Source: Candidatus Profundicultor aquiphilus
GTDB taxonomy: Bacteria; Atribacterota; Atribacteria; Atribacterales; Caldatribacteriaceae
DNA length: 28,407 bases
NCBI GenBank assembly: GCA_013314795.1
Contig: JABUEZ010000001.1
Location: forward strand, 1 to 28,407
Direction: 5' to 3'
Shown: positions 1 to 7,275 of the stretch, piece by piece
How positions within the stretch are numbered: position 1 is the stretch's first letter
Layout: each line of letters opens with the position of its first letter
The notes under the pieces: generated by a model
What the model was told of the DNA's origin: nothing
What the model saw: the letters and a program-made list of their open reading frames with translations, nothing else
Databases searched by the model: none
Translations under genes and position numbers: made by a program

Positions 1-274
1 TGGTCCCATAATAATAGGCCTTTATCATCACCGCCGAGGCCACTCCACAATTTCTGGTATTGCTCCAGTCTCCAGGAGGAACCTGAGGCAAAAAGGGAAC
101 ATCGAGGAGAATACGAGTGCCAGAATTCTCGACAAAACGAGCAGATACCCCACTCTCCAGATCAGGGCTGGAAAGATCAGGATTGGAAGGTAGTACCCCA
201 AGCTGCGGCGCGCAACCAGCAAGAAGCACGACTGCAAACCCTACCACTACCACGAGACTGGACCACTTCTTCAT
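1..274 (-). CDS. C39-like cysteine peptidase lipoprotein (5' part only)
   Basis: The first 91 residues of an exported lipoprotein are visible; the rest lies beyond base 1. The N-terminus is MKKW followed by a hydrophobic stretch and a lipobox ending LLAGC, with the lipidated cysteine at residue 21. After a Ser/Pro/Asp-rich linker comes a segment typical of the start of Peptidase_C39_2 domains: VPFLPQVPPGDW (residues 59-70) and then NCGVASAVMIKAYYYG (75-90). Q64 would be the oxyanion-hole glutamine and C76 the catalytic cysteine by family analogy. The ATG at 274-272 is preceded by a GAAGGGGG ribosome-binding element. The gene lies just downstream of a cyclic-di-GMP riboswitch and an HD-GYP phosphodiesterase, so cyclic-di-GMP control of a surface protease or amidase-like enzyme is inferred. 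The catalytic His is outside the window, so activity cannot be confirmed. Confidence 0.78.
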   Translation of the reverse strand, partial: MKKWSSLVVVVGFAVVLLAGCAPQLGVLPSNPDLSSPDLESGVSARFVENSGTRILLDVPFLPQVPPGDWSNTRNCGVASAVMIKAYYYGT

Positions 275-279
275 CACGA

Positions 280-310
280 CACCCCCTTCTTTCCGAAGAG
301 GGGGAGGGGC
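280..310 (-). promoter_or_regulatory. Possible expression platform: hairpin hiding the ribosome binding site
   Basis: Downstream of the aptamer, the minus strand reads CCCCCTCTT, then CGGA, then AAGAAGGGGG. The arms pair over nine base pairs with one bulged A, and the 3' arm is the ribosome-binding element seven bases before the lipoprotein ATG. A second possible hairpin (CAAGTTC with GGACTTG, minus strand, about 342-320) shares bases with the 3' strand of the aptamer's outer helix, so the two would exclude each other. No U-tract follows either hairpin, which points to translational rather than terminator control. The direction of control cannot be read from the sequence. Confidence 0.5.
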
Positions 311-334
311 GTTCTTCCACAAGTCCAAAAAAAT

Positions 335-428
335 AAGGAACTTGGCAGCCCGGCCACCATGGCTTTTCGCTTTAGGTCCGTGGCTTTGTGCCCTCCCCTT
401 TCGGAGAGTTTACCCTTTCATTTCCTAC
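335..428 (-). ncRNA. cyclic-di-GMP-I (GEMM) riboswitch aptamer
   Basis: Read on the minus strand, the segment has the conserved GEMM order. GGGTAAAC comes first, then a hairpin CTCTCC-GAAA-GGGGAG with a GAAA tetraloop (P2). Next is GCACAAAGCCAC, then GGACCTAAAG (the tetraloop-receptor side), and a second stem pairing GCCAC with GTGGC (P3). It ends with the conserved GGGCTGCC. An outer helix can form between AGGAA (426-422) and TTCCT (340-336). These match the known class I aptamer, where the GAAA loop docks in the receiver helix and the ligand is bound between the stems. It sits in the 5' leader of the C39-like lipoprotein gene. Recognition is by motif order and pairing, not by a covariance search. 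Confidence 0.9.
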
Positions 429-498
429 CTATAATTATCGACCGAGAAGGCAAAAACTTTAGGGGGCAGAAAGAAAAAATCCTGTAAAATTTTAAAAA

Positions 499-2052
499 TT
501 ACCTGAAAAAGAATCCGGTATGAAACTGCTGATTTTTCCCTTCTTTCATTTTCTCATAGATCTTTGCAAACTCACACTCTGTTTCCTCAAACGCCTTGAG
601 AATGGCGGGATCAAAATGAGAGGGCATGGTCCGCCCATCTCCCTGAAGGATGATCCGGCAAGCCGTTTCATGATCAAACGCAGGTTTATAGGGCCTTGCA
701 CTTCTCAGGGCATCATACTGGTCTACAATGTTGACAATTCTGGCCTCAAGGGGTATTTCCTCACCCTTCAACCCTTTGGGATATCCACTCCCATCCCATC
801 GTTCATGGTGAAAGAGAGCAATGTTCCGTGCCATCTTCAACTTGGCATGCTCGCCAATAATCACTGCCCCATAGATGGTGTGCTGTTTGACCTTTTCCCA
901 CTCCTCCGGAGTTAATTTTTCGGGCTTCCGGAGGATCTCTGGAGAAAGATGAATCTTTCCCACGTCGTGCAAAGCCGCCTGCAGTCGAATCCCGTTAATG
1001 AACCTTTCCTCCATTCCCAGCCACCTGGCGATAAGGGCACTGTATTCACCGACCCGCAAAATATGATTCCCCACATCCTCGTCATGGACCTCTGCCACCC
1101 GGGCCAGAGCAAAAACGGTATATACAAAAGCTTCCTCCGTTTCTCTCATCTGTCCTGCGAGAGATTGAAAAAAGAGACACTGCATTACCAGATGATCAAG
1201 AACCGACGCATCGTACTCCGAAACTGGCCTTCCATAGTTCAACGCCACCACCACCAGGTGGTGGCTGAAATAGCCCACCATATTGGAAATCTTAATGTCA
1301 TAAAGACTCAAACGTCCGCGCAGGGCCACGACAAGGGGGTCTTCTTCCATATCCTGGTTATAGAAAAGAATCCTGGTTTCGGAAGGCAAGATAGGTAAAC
1401 ACCCAAGGTTAACAGGATTTCTCTCCACCTTATCAAAGGCAAAATAGTATTGATGCCACTGGCAGGCTCCTTTCTGGTCAGGAATACCAAGGAAGAGGAG
1501 CTCCGGTTTTTCTCGATCTTTCGCGTTTTTGCGCAATATCTGGCTCACCAGAATGCGGTCCACATCTCCAATGAAATCAAACTCCACCGGTTTAAACGTC
1601 CGGATCAAGTTCTTGCCAAAAGATGTAAGGTGCATAATACCGGCATAGGCAGAATTGAGCTGGTCATTTAGAGCCTTGACACGCAAAAGCATCCTGATTC
1701 TCGCCAGCACCTCAGCTTTATCAAAAGGTTTGGAGAGGAAATCCTCCGCCCCAGCCTCAATGGCCCTGATACGCTCTTCTTTGGCCGTAAGAGAGGTAAT
1801 CATCACCACAGGGATGTTCCGCAAAGATTTATCCTCTTTAATCTTTTGACACACTTCAAAACCATCCATCTCAGGCATCATGACATCAAGAAGCACGGCG
1901 TCAAAATGCTCTTTATTGAGCCGGAACAGTGCTTCTCTACCACTTTCAACCTTCACAACCTCATATCCCTGTGGCACCAACAACACCTCAAGCAAAACAA
2001 GATTCGAAGGTTCATCATCCACGCAGAGAATCCTGGGTTTACCGCTCATCAT
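499..2052 (-). CDS. Response regulator with HD-GYP cyclic-di-GMP phosphodiesterase domain
   Basis: The 517-residue cytoplasmic protein has an N-terminal receiver (residues 6-122) with acidic pair D12/D13, phospho-acceptor D56 in LLDVMMPEMDG, and K108 in SKPF. A middle region of about 180 residues has no recognised motif and may be a degenerate GAF-like sensor. The C-terminal HD-GYP domain (about 308-500) has the HD pair at 362-363 (LHDVGKI) and the full HHERWDGSGYP motif at 415-425. HD-GYP proteins hydrolyse cyclic-di-GMP, and both signature motifs are intact, so activity is likely. The start was chosen because a GGAAAGGAGC ribosome binding site lies in the end of the upstream receiver gene, five bases from that gene's stop codon. 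It is the last complete gene of the signalling operon and precedes a cyclic-di-GMP riboswitch. Confidence 0.93.
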   Translation of the reverse strand: MMSGKPRILCVDDEPSNLVLLEVLLVPQGYEVVKVESGREALFRLNKEHFDAVLLDVMMPEMDGFEVCQKIKEDKSLRNIPVVMITSLTAKEERIRAIEAGAEDFLSKPFDKAEVLARIRMLLRVKALNDQLNSAYAGIMHLTSFGKNLIRTFKPVEFDFIGDVDRILVSQILRKNAKDREKPELLFLGIPDQKGACQWHQYYFAFDKVERNPVNLGCLPILPSETRILFYNQDMEEDPLVVALRGRLSLYDIKISNMVGYFSHHLVVVALNYGRPVSEYDASVLDHLVMQCLFFQSLAGQMRETEEAFVYTVFALARVAEVHDEDVGNHILRVGEYSALIARWLGMEERFINGIRLQAALHDVGKIHLSPEILRKPEKLTPEEWEKVKQHTIYGAVIIGEHAKLKMARNIALFHHERWDGSGYPKGLKGEEIPLEARIVNIVDQYDALRSARPYKPAFDHETACRIILQGDGRTMPSHFDPAILKAFEETECEFAKIYEKMKEGKNQQFHTGFFFR

Positions 2053-2057
2053 CCCCC

Positions 2058-2429
2058 TTAGCTCCTTTCCCCCATGATTTTTCTGACGAGCTCCATCAAT
2101 TCCCTCGTATGGATTGGTTTGGCCAAATAACCGTCCACCCCGGCACGCACAATCTCTTCCTGCTCGCTTCTCATAGCAAAAGAAGTAACAGCGATAATTT
2201 TAATTCCCCGGGTAGAAGGATTATCCTTGAGAACTTTGATAGTGGTCAGGCCATTCATAACCGGCATCTGGATGTCCATGAGGATGAGATCCGGTTTCCA
2301 TGCTGCAGCCATTCGTATTCCTTCTTCACCGTTTGGAGCTTCAGCAACCTCATACTGGAAAAAGGCTAGAAGATCGTGCAATAATTTCCTGCTATCACTA
2401 TCGTCATCAACGATGAGAATTTTATTCAT
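2058..2429 (-). CDS. Single-domain (CheY-like) response regulator
   Basis: The 123-residue protein is a stand-alone receiver. ILIVDDD supplies the acidic pocket, D52 lies in LILMDIQMPVMNG, T82 in AVTSFA and K104 in LAKPI. There is no output domain, so it probably relays phosphate or acts by protein contact. The preceding AGGAGGAGGGCGGA is a strong ribosome binding site. The ATG overlaps the TGA of the reconstructed upstream receiver in an ATGA arrangement, and the HD-GYP gene follows five bases after its stop. The kinase upstream and the HD-GYP regulator downstream are the likely partners. This receiver shows no frameshift, unlike the one just upstream. Confidence 0.92.
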   Translation of the reverse strand: MNKILIVDDDSDSRKLLHDLLAFFQYEVAEAPNGEEGIRMAAAWKPDLILMDIQMPVMNGLTTIKVLKDNPSTRGIKIIAVTSFAMRSEQEEIVRAGVDGYLAKPIHTRELMELVRKIMGERS

Positions 2430-2870
2430 TCCGCCCTCCTCCTCAACAGTCCTTCAAGAGTAGAGAGAAAGACATTCTGAGAAAACTTACCCTTTTCAAG
2501 GATTGCATCCACTTTTTGTAAAAGTCCAGTCTTTTTTCTATAGACAACTCCATGGCGGTCAGAACAACGACCGGGATGCGGGAAAATTCCTCTACAGTTT
2601 TAAGCAACTCGATCACCTCGAAACCACTCATATCAGACATCATGAGATCAAGCACCAGAAGATCTGGAGTACTTTCTCCAATCATCCTCAATCCCTCTCT
2701 TCCCGAAGAAGCAACTCGAACCTTATATCCCCTTTCCCCGCAACGCTCCTTCTATGATTTCCCTCTCCAGTTGGTCATCTTCAATAACCAGAATTTTTCG
2801 GTCTCCCGGAACACTAAAAGCTTCCTCACTCTTCCCCGAAGGAGCAGCCCCCCACCGCAGAAGTTCTTTT
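2426..2870 (-). pseudogene. Receiver domain of the hybrid kinase, split by apparent frameshifts
   Basis: Three reading frames together spell one normal receiver. Frame one gives RKILVIEDDQLEREIIEG. Frame two gives YKVRVASSGREG, then LLVLDLMMSDMSGFEV (phospho-acceptor Asp) and VVVLTA. Frame three gives VDAILEKGKFSQNVF (conserved Lys) and ends LLRRRAE with a TGA overlapping the next ATG. The joins fall at a G4 run (2729-2732, one base too many) and an A5 run (2513-2517, one base short), minus-strand sense. The first frame has no ATG, GTG or TTG between its upstream stop and the domain. Removing one A from the A4 run at 2867-2870 joins it in frame to the kinase, so the original gene was most likely a hybrid histidine kinase. 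Sequencing error and true decay cannot be separated here. Confidence 0.75.
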
Positions 2871-5093
2871 CACCGGAAGAGTAAATGTAAAGCAACTCCC
2901 TTTACCGTACTCGCTCTCTACCCAGATTTTTCCTCCGTGGAGCTCTACAAGGCGCTTGGTGAGCGCAAGACCCAGCCCAGCACCTTCGTGCTTCTTAGTA
3001 TAGGGAGATTCAAGCTGAGTAAATTCTTGGAAGAGCTTAGGAATGTCCTCCGATTTGATACCCATTCCGGTATCCTTAACACTGATTTCCAGAAAGTCAT
3101 CGCTTGCCCGCCTGGCTATTACCTCTACTGAACCACCTTCCGGAGTAAATTTCACGCCATTACTCAGCAGATTAAAGAGTATCTGTTTGAGCTTTCGTTC
3201 ATCAGCCTCGACTTCGATGTCAGCCTCAGGGAAAATGGTCAACTCCATTTTTATACGGTGCTTCATGGCTTTCTCTCGCAGTAACGATACCGAGGATTCA
3301 AGCACTTCTTTGAGCCGGAATTTCTCCAGATTCAATTCCATTTTGCCAGATTCAATTTTGGAAAGGTCCAGAATATCGTTGATAAGATCCAGAAGATGCT
3401 GGGAACTTTTGTGGACAATTTCCACATATTCCCTTTGTTTTTCATTCAGTTCCCCGTAAAGGCCGTCTCTCAGGATTTCAGTAAACCCAATGATGGCATT
3501 GAGAGGAGTCCGCAGTTCATGGCTCATGTTGGACAGAAAGTCCGATTTGGCCCTGGAAGCCTCACTCAATCTTAAATTTACTTCGTGTAGAGCTCTCTCG
3601 CGCTCCTCCAATTCCCAGTTCATGGTTTTCAGTTCCTCGTTCATGGCCCGGAGTTCCTGATTGAGCCGTAACAGGTCTTCAGATAGCTCTTTCTGCGACA
3701 GGCTGGCCTTCAGTTCTTGAATGCCTATGACCATTTGATACGTCATTCTTCCGATCATTTCTCGTAATTCTTCTTCATCAAATCCCCGGACTGAACCCAA
3801 CTCCAGCGCCCCCATTACGTTTTCTCGATAGAAAAGGGGAATGGCCACCACCTCCCGGGGGAAAATCGTTCTTGAAACCATATTCACCGAGAGGGATATT
3901 TCCGATGGGATATCCTGAAACCGTACCATCCTCCGGTGCCGAATACACTCATAAATTATTCTGTCTGGTTCAAGTGGTTTTTCAACCCCAAAGGAAGCCA
4001 CCGCCTCTATCTCCTCTCCTTCCACAAGATACATCACGCCCAAATCCATGTATCCGCACCGGTTTAGATACGATAACACCTCAACACCCAGATCCTCCAT
4101 GCACTCAAAACTTTTGTTGAAAATAGCCAGAAAACCAGCGTATATTCTTTCTGCTTTTTCTTTCCGTTGTAAAGCTTCAGCAAGCACCGTCCTCCGGTAA
4201 GCAAAAAACCCATTGAGCAGGACCATGCACATAATAAAAATAAATATGCTGTCCCGAAGAGGCCGCACTGACGCAAGGATAGCCCTCAGAGGTCGCTGAA
4301 CGACGACTCCCAGCCCCAGTGTTTCCAGCAAACCATAAACAACCACCACCTTTTCTCTCCTCAAAGGGTCATACACTATCTCTCTCTTTACTTCGCCTTC
4401 CTTAAGGCCGATAATCGCGGGAAATTCCTCACCAAATACTCCCCCAGAGTGATAAACCACACCTCCCTTTTTATCGGTGATCACAATCATTTCCTCTGGG
4501 AAAACTTTTATCTTCGCTACCATCTCTTCAAGGTAACCCTCTGGATACACCATGAGCAAAACAGCCACATTATCTCCTTCAGCAGATTTCAGGGGGGTCA
4601 GTATAAGTATGGCAGGAGCTTCACCCGGCATCAGAGCAAAAAAACCTGATAAAGGGGACCAGGTTTGCGCAAATTGCCGAAACCAGACCTGGTGAGATAC
4701 ATCGCTTCCCGGAAGTACTCTCCCTTCAGGATATTGGGCCAGGACATTCCCTTCTGGGGACAGAACCATAGCAGACTCCATTACCCCTGAAACGGTCACC
4801 AGATTTTCTAAATGCCCGGTAACCTCTTCCCAATTTTTTTCCATCAAGGAAACCCTCAAAGAAGGACGGGCAACATACGATTCTCCAAGCTTCAGGGCTT
4901 CTTCAAATCGCCCCGAAAAAGATTCGACCATAGCCTGAAGACGATCTTCCTCTTTCTGGAATGCATCCTTTTCCAATATGCCTGTGAAAAGAAACTGAAC
5001 ATACAGGAGAAACAGCAAAAAGGGAAGGACACCGAAGAACACTTCTTTGAGGGCAATCCAGGGAAAGATCGCTTTTCTCTTCGTAAAGCTCAC
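2826..5093 (-). CDS. Membrane-bound sensor histidine kinase (probably a truncated hybrid kinase)
   Basis: About 755 residues starting from a GTG two bases after the upstream cheR stop; in-frame codons further upstream overlap cheR and were rejected. Order: transmembrane segment (about 13-38), an extracytoplasmic sensor region resembling dCache/PDC folds (about 45-270), a second transmembrane segment (281-299), a GAF-like domain (about 316-448), a coiled coil (458-513), a HisKA dimerisation domain and a HATPase_c domain. Visible motifs are SHELRTPLNAIIGF with phospho-accepting H525, the N box FNLLSNGVKFTPEGG (about 640), G1 DTGMG (674-678), an F box FQEFTQLE and G2 GAGLGLAL (from 704). All kinase residues are present. 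The protein ends shortly after the ATPase domain at a frame that breaks away from a following receiver. The ligand is unknown. Confidence 0.88.
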   Translation of the reverse strand: MSFTKRKAIFPWIALKEVFFGVLPFLLFLLYVQFLFTGILEKDAFQKEEDRLQAMVESFSGRFEEALKLGESYVARPSLRVSLMEKNWEEVTGHLENLVTVSGVMESAMVLSPEGNVLAQYPEGRVLPGSDVSHQVWFRQFAQTWSPLSGFFALMPGEAPAILILTPLKSAEGDNVAVLLMVYPEGYLEEMVAKIKVFPEEMIVITDKKGGVVYHSGGVFGEEFPAIIGLKEGEVKREIVYDPLRREKVVVVYGLLETLGLGVVVQRPLRAILASVRPLRDSIFIFIMCMVLLNGFFAYRRTVLAEALQRKEKAERIYAGFLAIFNKSFECMEDLGVEVLSYLNRCGYMDLGVMYLVEGEEIEAVASFGVEKPLEPDRIIYECIRHRRMVRFQDIPSEISLSVNMVSRTIFPREVVAIPLFYRENVMGALELGSVRGFDEEELREMIGRMTYQMVIGIQELKASLSQKELSEDLLRLNQELRAMNEELKTMNWELEERERALHEVNLRLSEASRAKSDFLSNMSHELRTPLNAIIGFTEILRDGLYGELNEKQREYVEIVHKSSQHLLDLINDILDLSKIESGKMELNLEKFRLKEVLESSVSLLREKAMKHRIKMELTIFPEADIEVEADERKLKQILFNLLSNGVKFTPEGGSVEVIARRASDDFLEISVKDTGMGIKSEDIPKLFQEFTQLESPYTKKHEGAGLGLALTKRLVELHGGKIWVESEYGKGSCFTFTLPVKRTSAVGGCSFGEE

Positions 5094-5095
5094 CT

Positions 5096-5929
5096 CTATC
5101 TCATTTTCTGAAAAACATTGCTCCGGGGAATCACTTCCCGATACTCCGTCACCACATCTTCGGGCAGAACTTCTGTTTCTCCCAGCACAAGATATCCTCT
5201 GGGGAAAAGAGAGCGCGACACAATCCGAAACACCCTTCCGGCTATCTCCCGCTTCAAATATATAATCACATTCCGGCACAGGACCAGACGATAACTCGAA
5301 AACAAACCTTCCCTGGGAATCGTACCATTCGTAATATCGTGATATACAAAATGCACCATTTTCCTGATCCCTTCTGAAAGCACATACTTTTCTCCCTTTT
5401 GCCGGAAGTACTGATCAAGGGACACTTTTTTAACTTCCTGCAGGGCTTTCCCTTCGTACTCGGCTTTTCTGGCCTTCTCCAGAGCATCCAGGTCTACGTC
5501 GGTAGCAACAATCAACGGCTCCAAAGTCGTGTTTTTCAGTATCAACTCCCTTAGAAGAATAGCGACCGAATATGGTTCTTCCCCCTCACCGCAACCAGTA
5601 CTCCACATCCTGACCTGTTCCCCTGTATGCCATCTGCAAAGCTCCAGTAAAACAATCTCTCCAACCACTACAAAGGTCAAGGATCCCCGGAAAAACTCGC
5701 TCACATTAAAATCAACCATTGAAGAAGGACATCTATTTCCTCAGAATGTTCTCGGAGATAATCAAGGTAGCACGAATAATCTTCCAAGTCCAAAGCCTTA
5801 AGGCGGATTTGTATCCCACGTAAAATGGTATCCTGACGGTAAAGAGTAAATTCAATACCTCTTTTTTTTCTTTAGATAGGAATAAAGGGAACCAAGGATT
5901 GCTTCCAGTTCGTCCTTCTCCAGAACCAT
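5096..5929 (-). pseudogene. cheR: CheR-type protein methyltransferase with two apparent frameshifts
   Basis: CheR enzymes transfer methyl from S-adenosylmethionine to glutamates of chemoreceptor-like proteins. The open 3' part (5719-5096) has NVSEFFRG, the SAM motif MWSTGCGEGEEPYS, ATDVDLDAL, and LVLCRNVIIYL, all typical of CheR. The N-terminal helical domain is present upstream but in other frames: LEKDELEAILGSLYSYLKKK, then GIEFTLYRQDTILRGIQIRL and CYLDYLREHSEEIDVLLQ. The joins are an A8 run (5862-5869, one base too many) and a T4 run (5708-5711, one base short), minus-strand sense. Correcting both gives an uninterrupted protein of about 277 residues from ATG 5929. No CheB, MCP or CheW is visible, so a role in a signalling cascade with the following kinase is inferred rather than chemotaxis. 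Confidence 0.75.
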
Positions 5930-6082
5930 TATACCAGCTTCTCGTCTTCCAAGTTAGAGTCAAGTTACCGAAAAAATGACCAATCTTCTTGAGCGGTACA
6001 TCTTGAAAAAATCCTCGGGGAATAAACTCTCTCAAAATCCAGTTTTCATTACCGAAAACCATCATACAGGGGAGGGGAAAAA

Positions 6083-7147
6083 GTGCGGTGGGTTTTTGTC
6101 CTTTCAGGTTTGCTGTTTCTTGCCTTTTTCGTGGTTTTTCCCAGCTTCAGCGTCGAAGCCGCTACATACTGGCATTTTACCATTCAAGCCCAGGGAGATG
6201 ACGGTGAAGAAGAGTGGCTCTGGGTGACGTTGCGCGAGGTGCCCAAAAAAACCTACCACGCCCAGATTCACCAGAAGGTTCTGAGCCTGGGTGGAAAGGG
6301 ATTGAGTGGGGCTCGCCTCATCCAGGTTCGAGCTAAGGCCTGGCGTAAAGCCTATCGAACCGAGGAAAGTTTTCCTTGTGACACCTATCTTCCCAAATTC
6401 GGAAAACGCGTCAAATACTGGCAGGAAAGCTGGAGCAACTGGGTTTTTTGTCAGGGCCAGATTTTACCCCCAAGTGCTGAAGAAAAAGCTCTCCACTTTT
6501 CACCCTATTTTGAGCTCAGCCCTATGCGTGCTCATGACGTCCAGAAAATACTCAACCGGGAGAGGCGATTCCTCACCATCACAGAACTTCCAGGAGAGGA
6601 AGTGAAAGGAAGGTTTAACATCTATGCAATTGAGTACCTCGATCCGCTCATGCACTACGAGGATACCTGTCGTTCCAAAAAATGGGCAGAACACTATCGT
6701 CCAATTCTTCTACGCCTTGACCTTCACAGTGGATACCGGGAGATTGGACGGGGCTTTGCTACGGTCGAAGTCTTCGACCATCTGATTCTCACTTATTCTC
6801 TGTATCGTTCTCATTCTCCGGAACACCGTTTCTTCGGAAAAAGAATTGCTAATTTTGGCAGCATTCAGGAATTCTATATCAGCCAGGAACTGGCCTTTGA
6901 GGAAACACTGCTCGGTGAAGAAGAAACCGAAAGCGGTAATGAAACTATAGGTTTCCCTGAAGAAAATGCAGAAACTGAGATAGACGAAGAAATCATGGTC
7001 TTCACCGAAGAAGAAACCAGCGAAGAAGTGATGACGTTCACCCCGGAAGAAATCGATCTCTCAGAGGAAGAAGGTGTGGAAGTAATCTGGCGCAAAGGGG
7101 AAACCCCAGAAGATGTGATGGTCTTCACCGAAGAAGATACAAGATAA
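6083..7147 (+). CDS. Exported protein of unknown function with acidic repeat tail
   Basis: I do not recognise this 354-residue protein. It starts at a GTG six bases after GGGGAGGGG. An N-terminal signal peptide (MRWVFVLSGLLFLAFF...) probably ends near VEAA (residues 24-27), so the protein is predicted to be exported. The body (28-270) is rich in aromatic and basic residues, with cysteines at 99, 123 and 196 and no motif I can assign. The C-terminal 80 residues are very acidic and contain three near-copies of a ten-residue unit: EEIMVFTEEE (302-311), EEVMTFTPEE (314-323) and EDVMVFTEED (343-352). It is transcribed divergently from the cheR-kinase operon and stands apart from the cupin gene downstream. 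No clear terminator follows it, and no strong promoter was found ahead of it. Confidence 0.72.
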   Translation: MRWVFVLSGLLFLAFFVVFPSFSVEAATYWHFTIQAQGDDGEEEWLWVTLREVPKKTYHAQIHQKVLSLGGKGLSGARLIQVRAKAWRKAYRTEESFPCDTYLPKFGKRVKYWQESWSNWVFCQGQILPPSAEEKALHFSPYFELSPMRAHDVQKILNRERRFLTITELPGEEVKGRFNIYAIEYLDPLMHYEDTCRSKKWAEHYRPILLRLDLHSGYREIGRGFATVEVFDHLILTYSLYRSHSPEHRFFGKRIANFGSIQEFYISQELAFEETLLGEEETESGNETIGFPEENAETEIDEEIMVFTEEETSEEVMTFTPEEIDLSEEEGVEVIWRKGETPEDVMVFTEEDTR

Positions 7148-7215
7148 AATTCCCTTTTCATGCGGCGCAATGAACTCGACCCCGAAATGATAGCACATTG
7201 TTACATTATTAACTA

Positions 7216-7244
7216 TTTACAAAATACTATCACTCTTTTATAGT
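7216..7244 (+). promoter_or_regulatory. Sigma70-type promoter for the cupin-dehydrogenase operon
   Basis: TTTACA (7216-7221) and TATAGT (7239-7244) are each one base from consensus and are separated by the ideal 17 bases. The predicted start of transcription is near 7251, leaving a leader of about 25 bases with the ribosome binding site GGAGGAGGG before the ATG at 7276. Confidence 0.65.
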
Positions 7245-7247
7245 ATT
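7223..7247. promoter_or_regulatory. Inverted-repeat operator candidate overlapping the -10 box
   Basis: AATACTAT (7223-7230) and ATAGTATT (7240-7247) are perfect inverted repeats with a nine-base spacer, giving a 25-bp dyad that covers the spacer and the -10 hexamer. A repressor bound here would block the promoter. The regulator is not encoded in the window. The region is AT-rich, so a chance dyad is possible, but the position is what an operator would show. Confidence 0.5.
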
Positions 7248-7275
7248 TCCATAACCCTTTTGGAGGAGGGATACC

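Noticed and set aside
117..434. Open frame on the plus strand near the left end
   Set aside because: It runs antisense through the riboswitch and the lipoprotein start, and its residues look like random translation with no ribosome binding site.
5733..6065. 110-codon minus-strand frame upstream of the cheR 3' part
   Set aside because: Its 3' half is the wrong frame of the cheR N-terminal region, which reads correctly in another frame. The 5' third has no family similarity.
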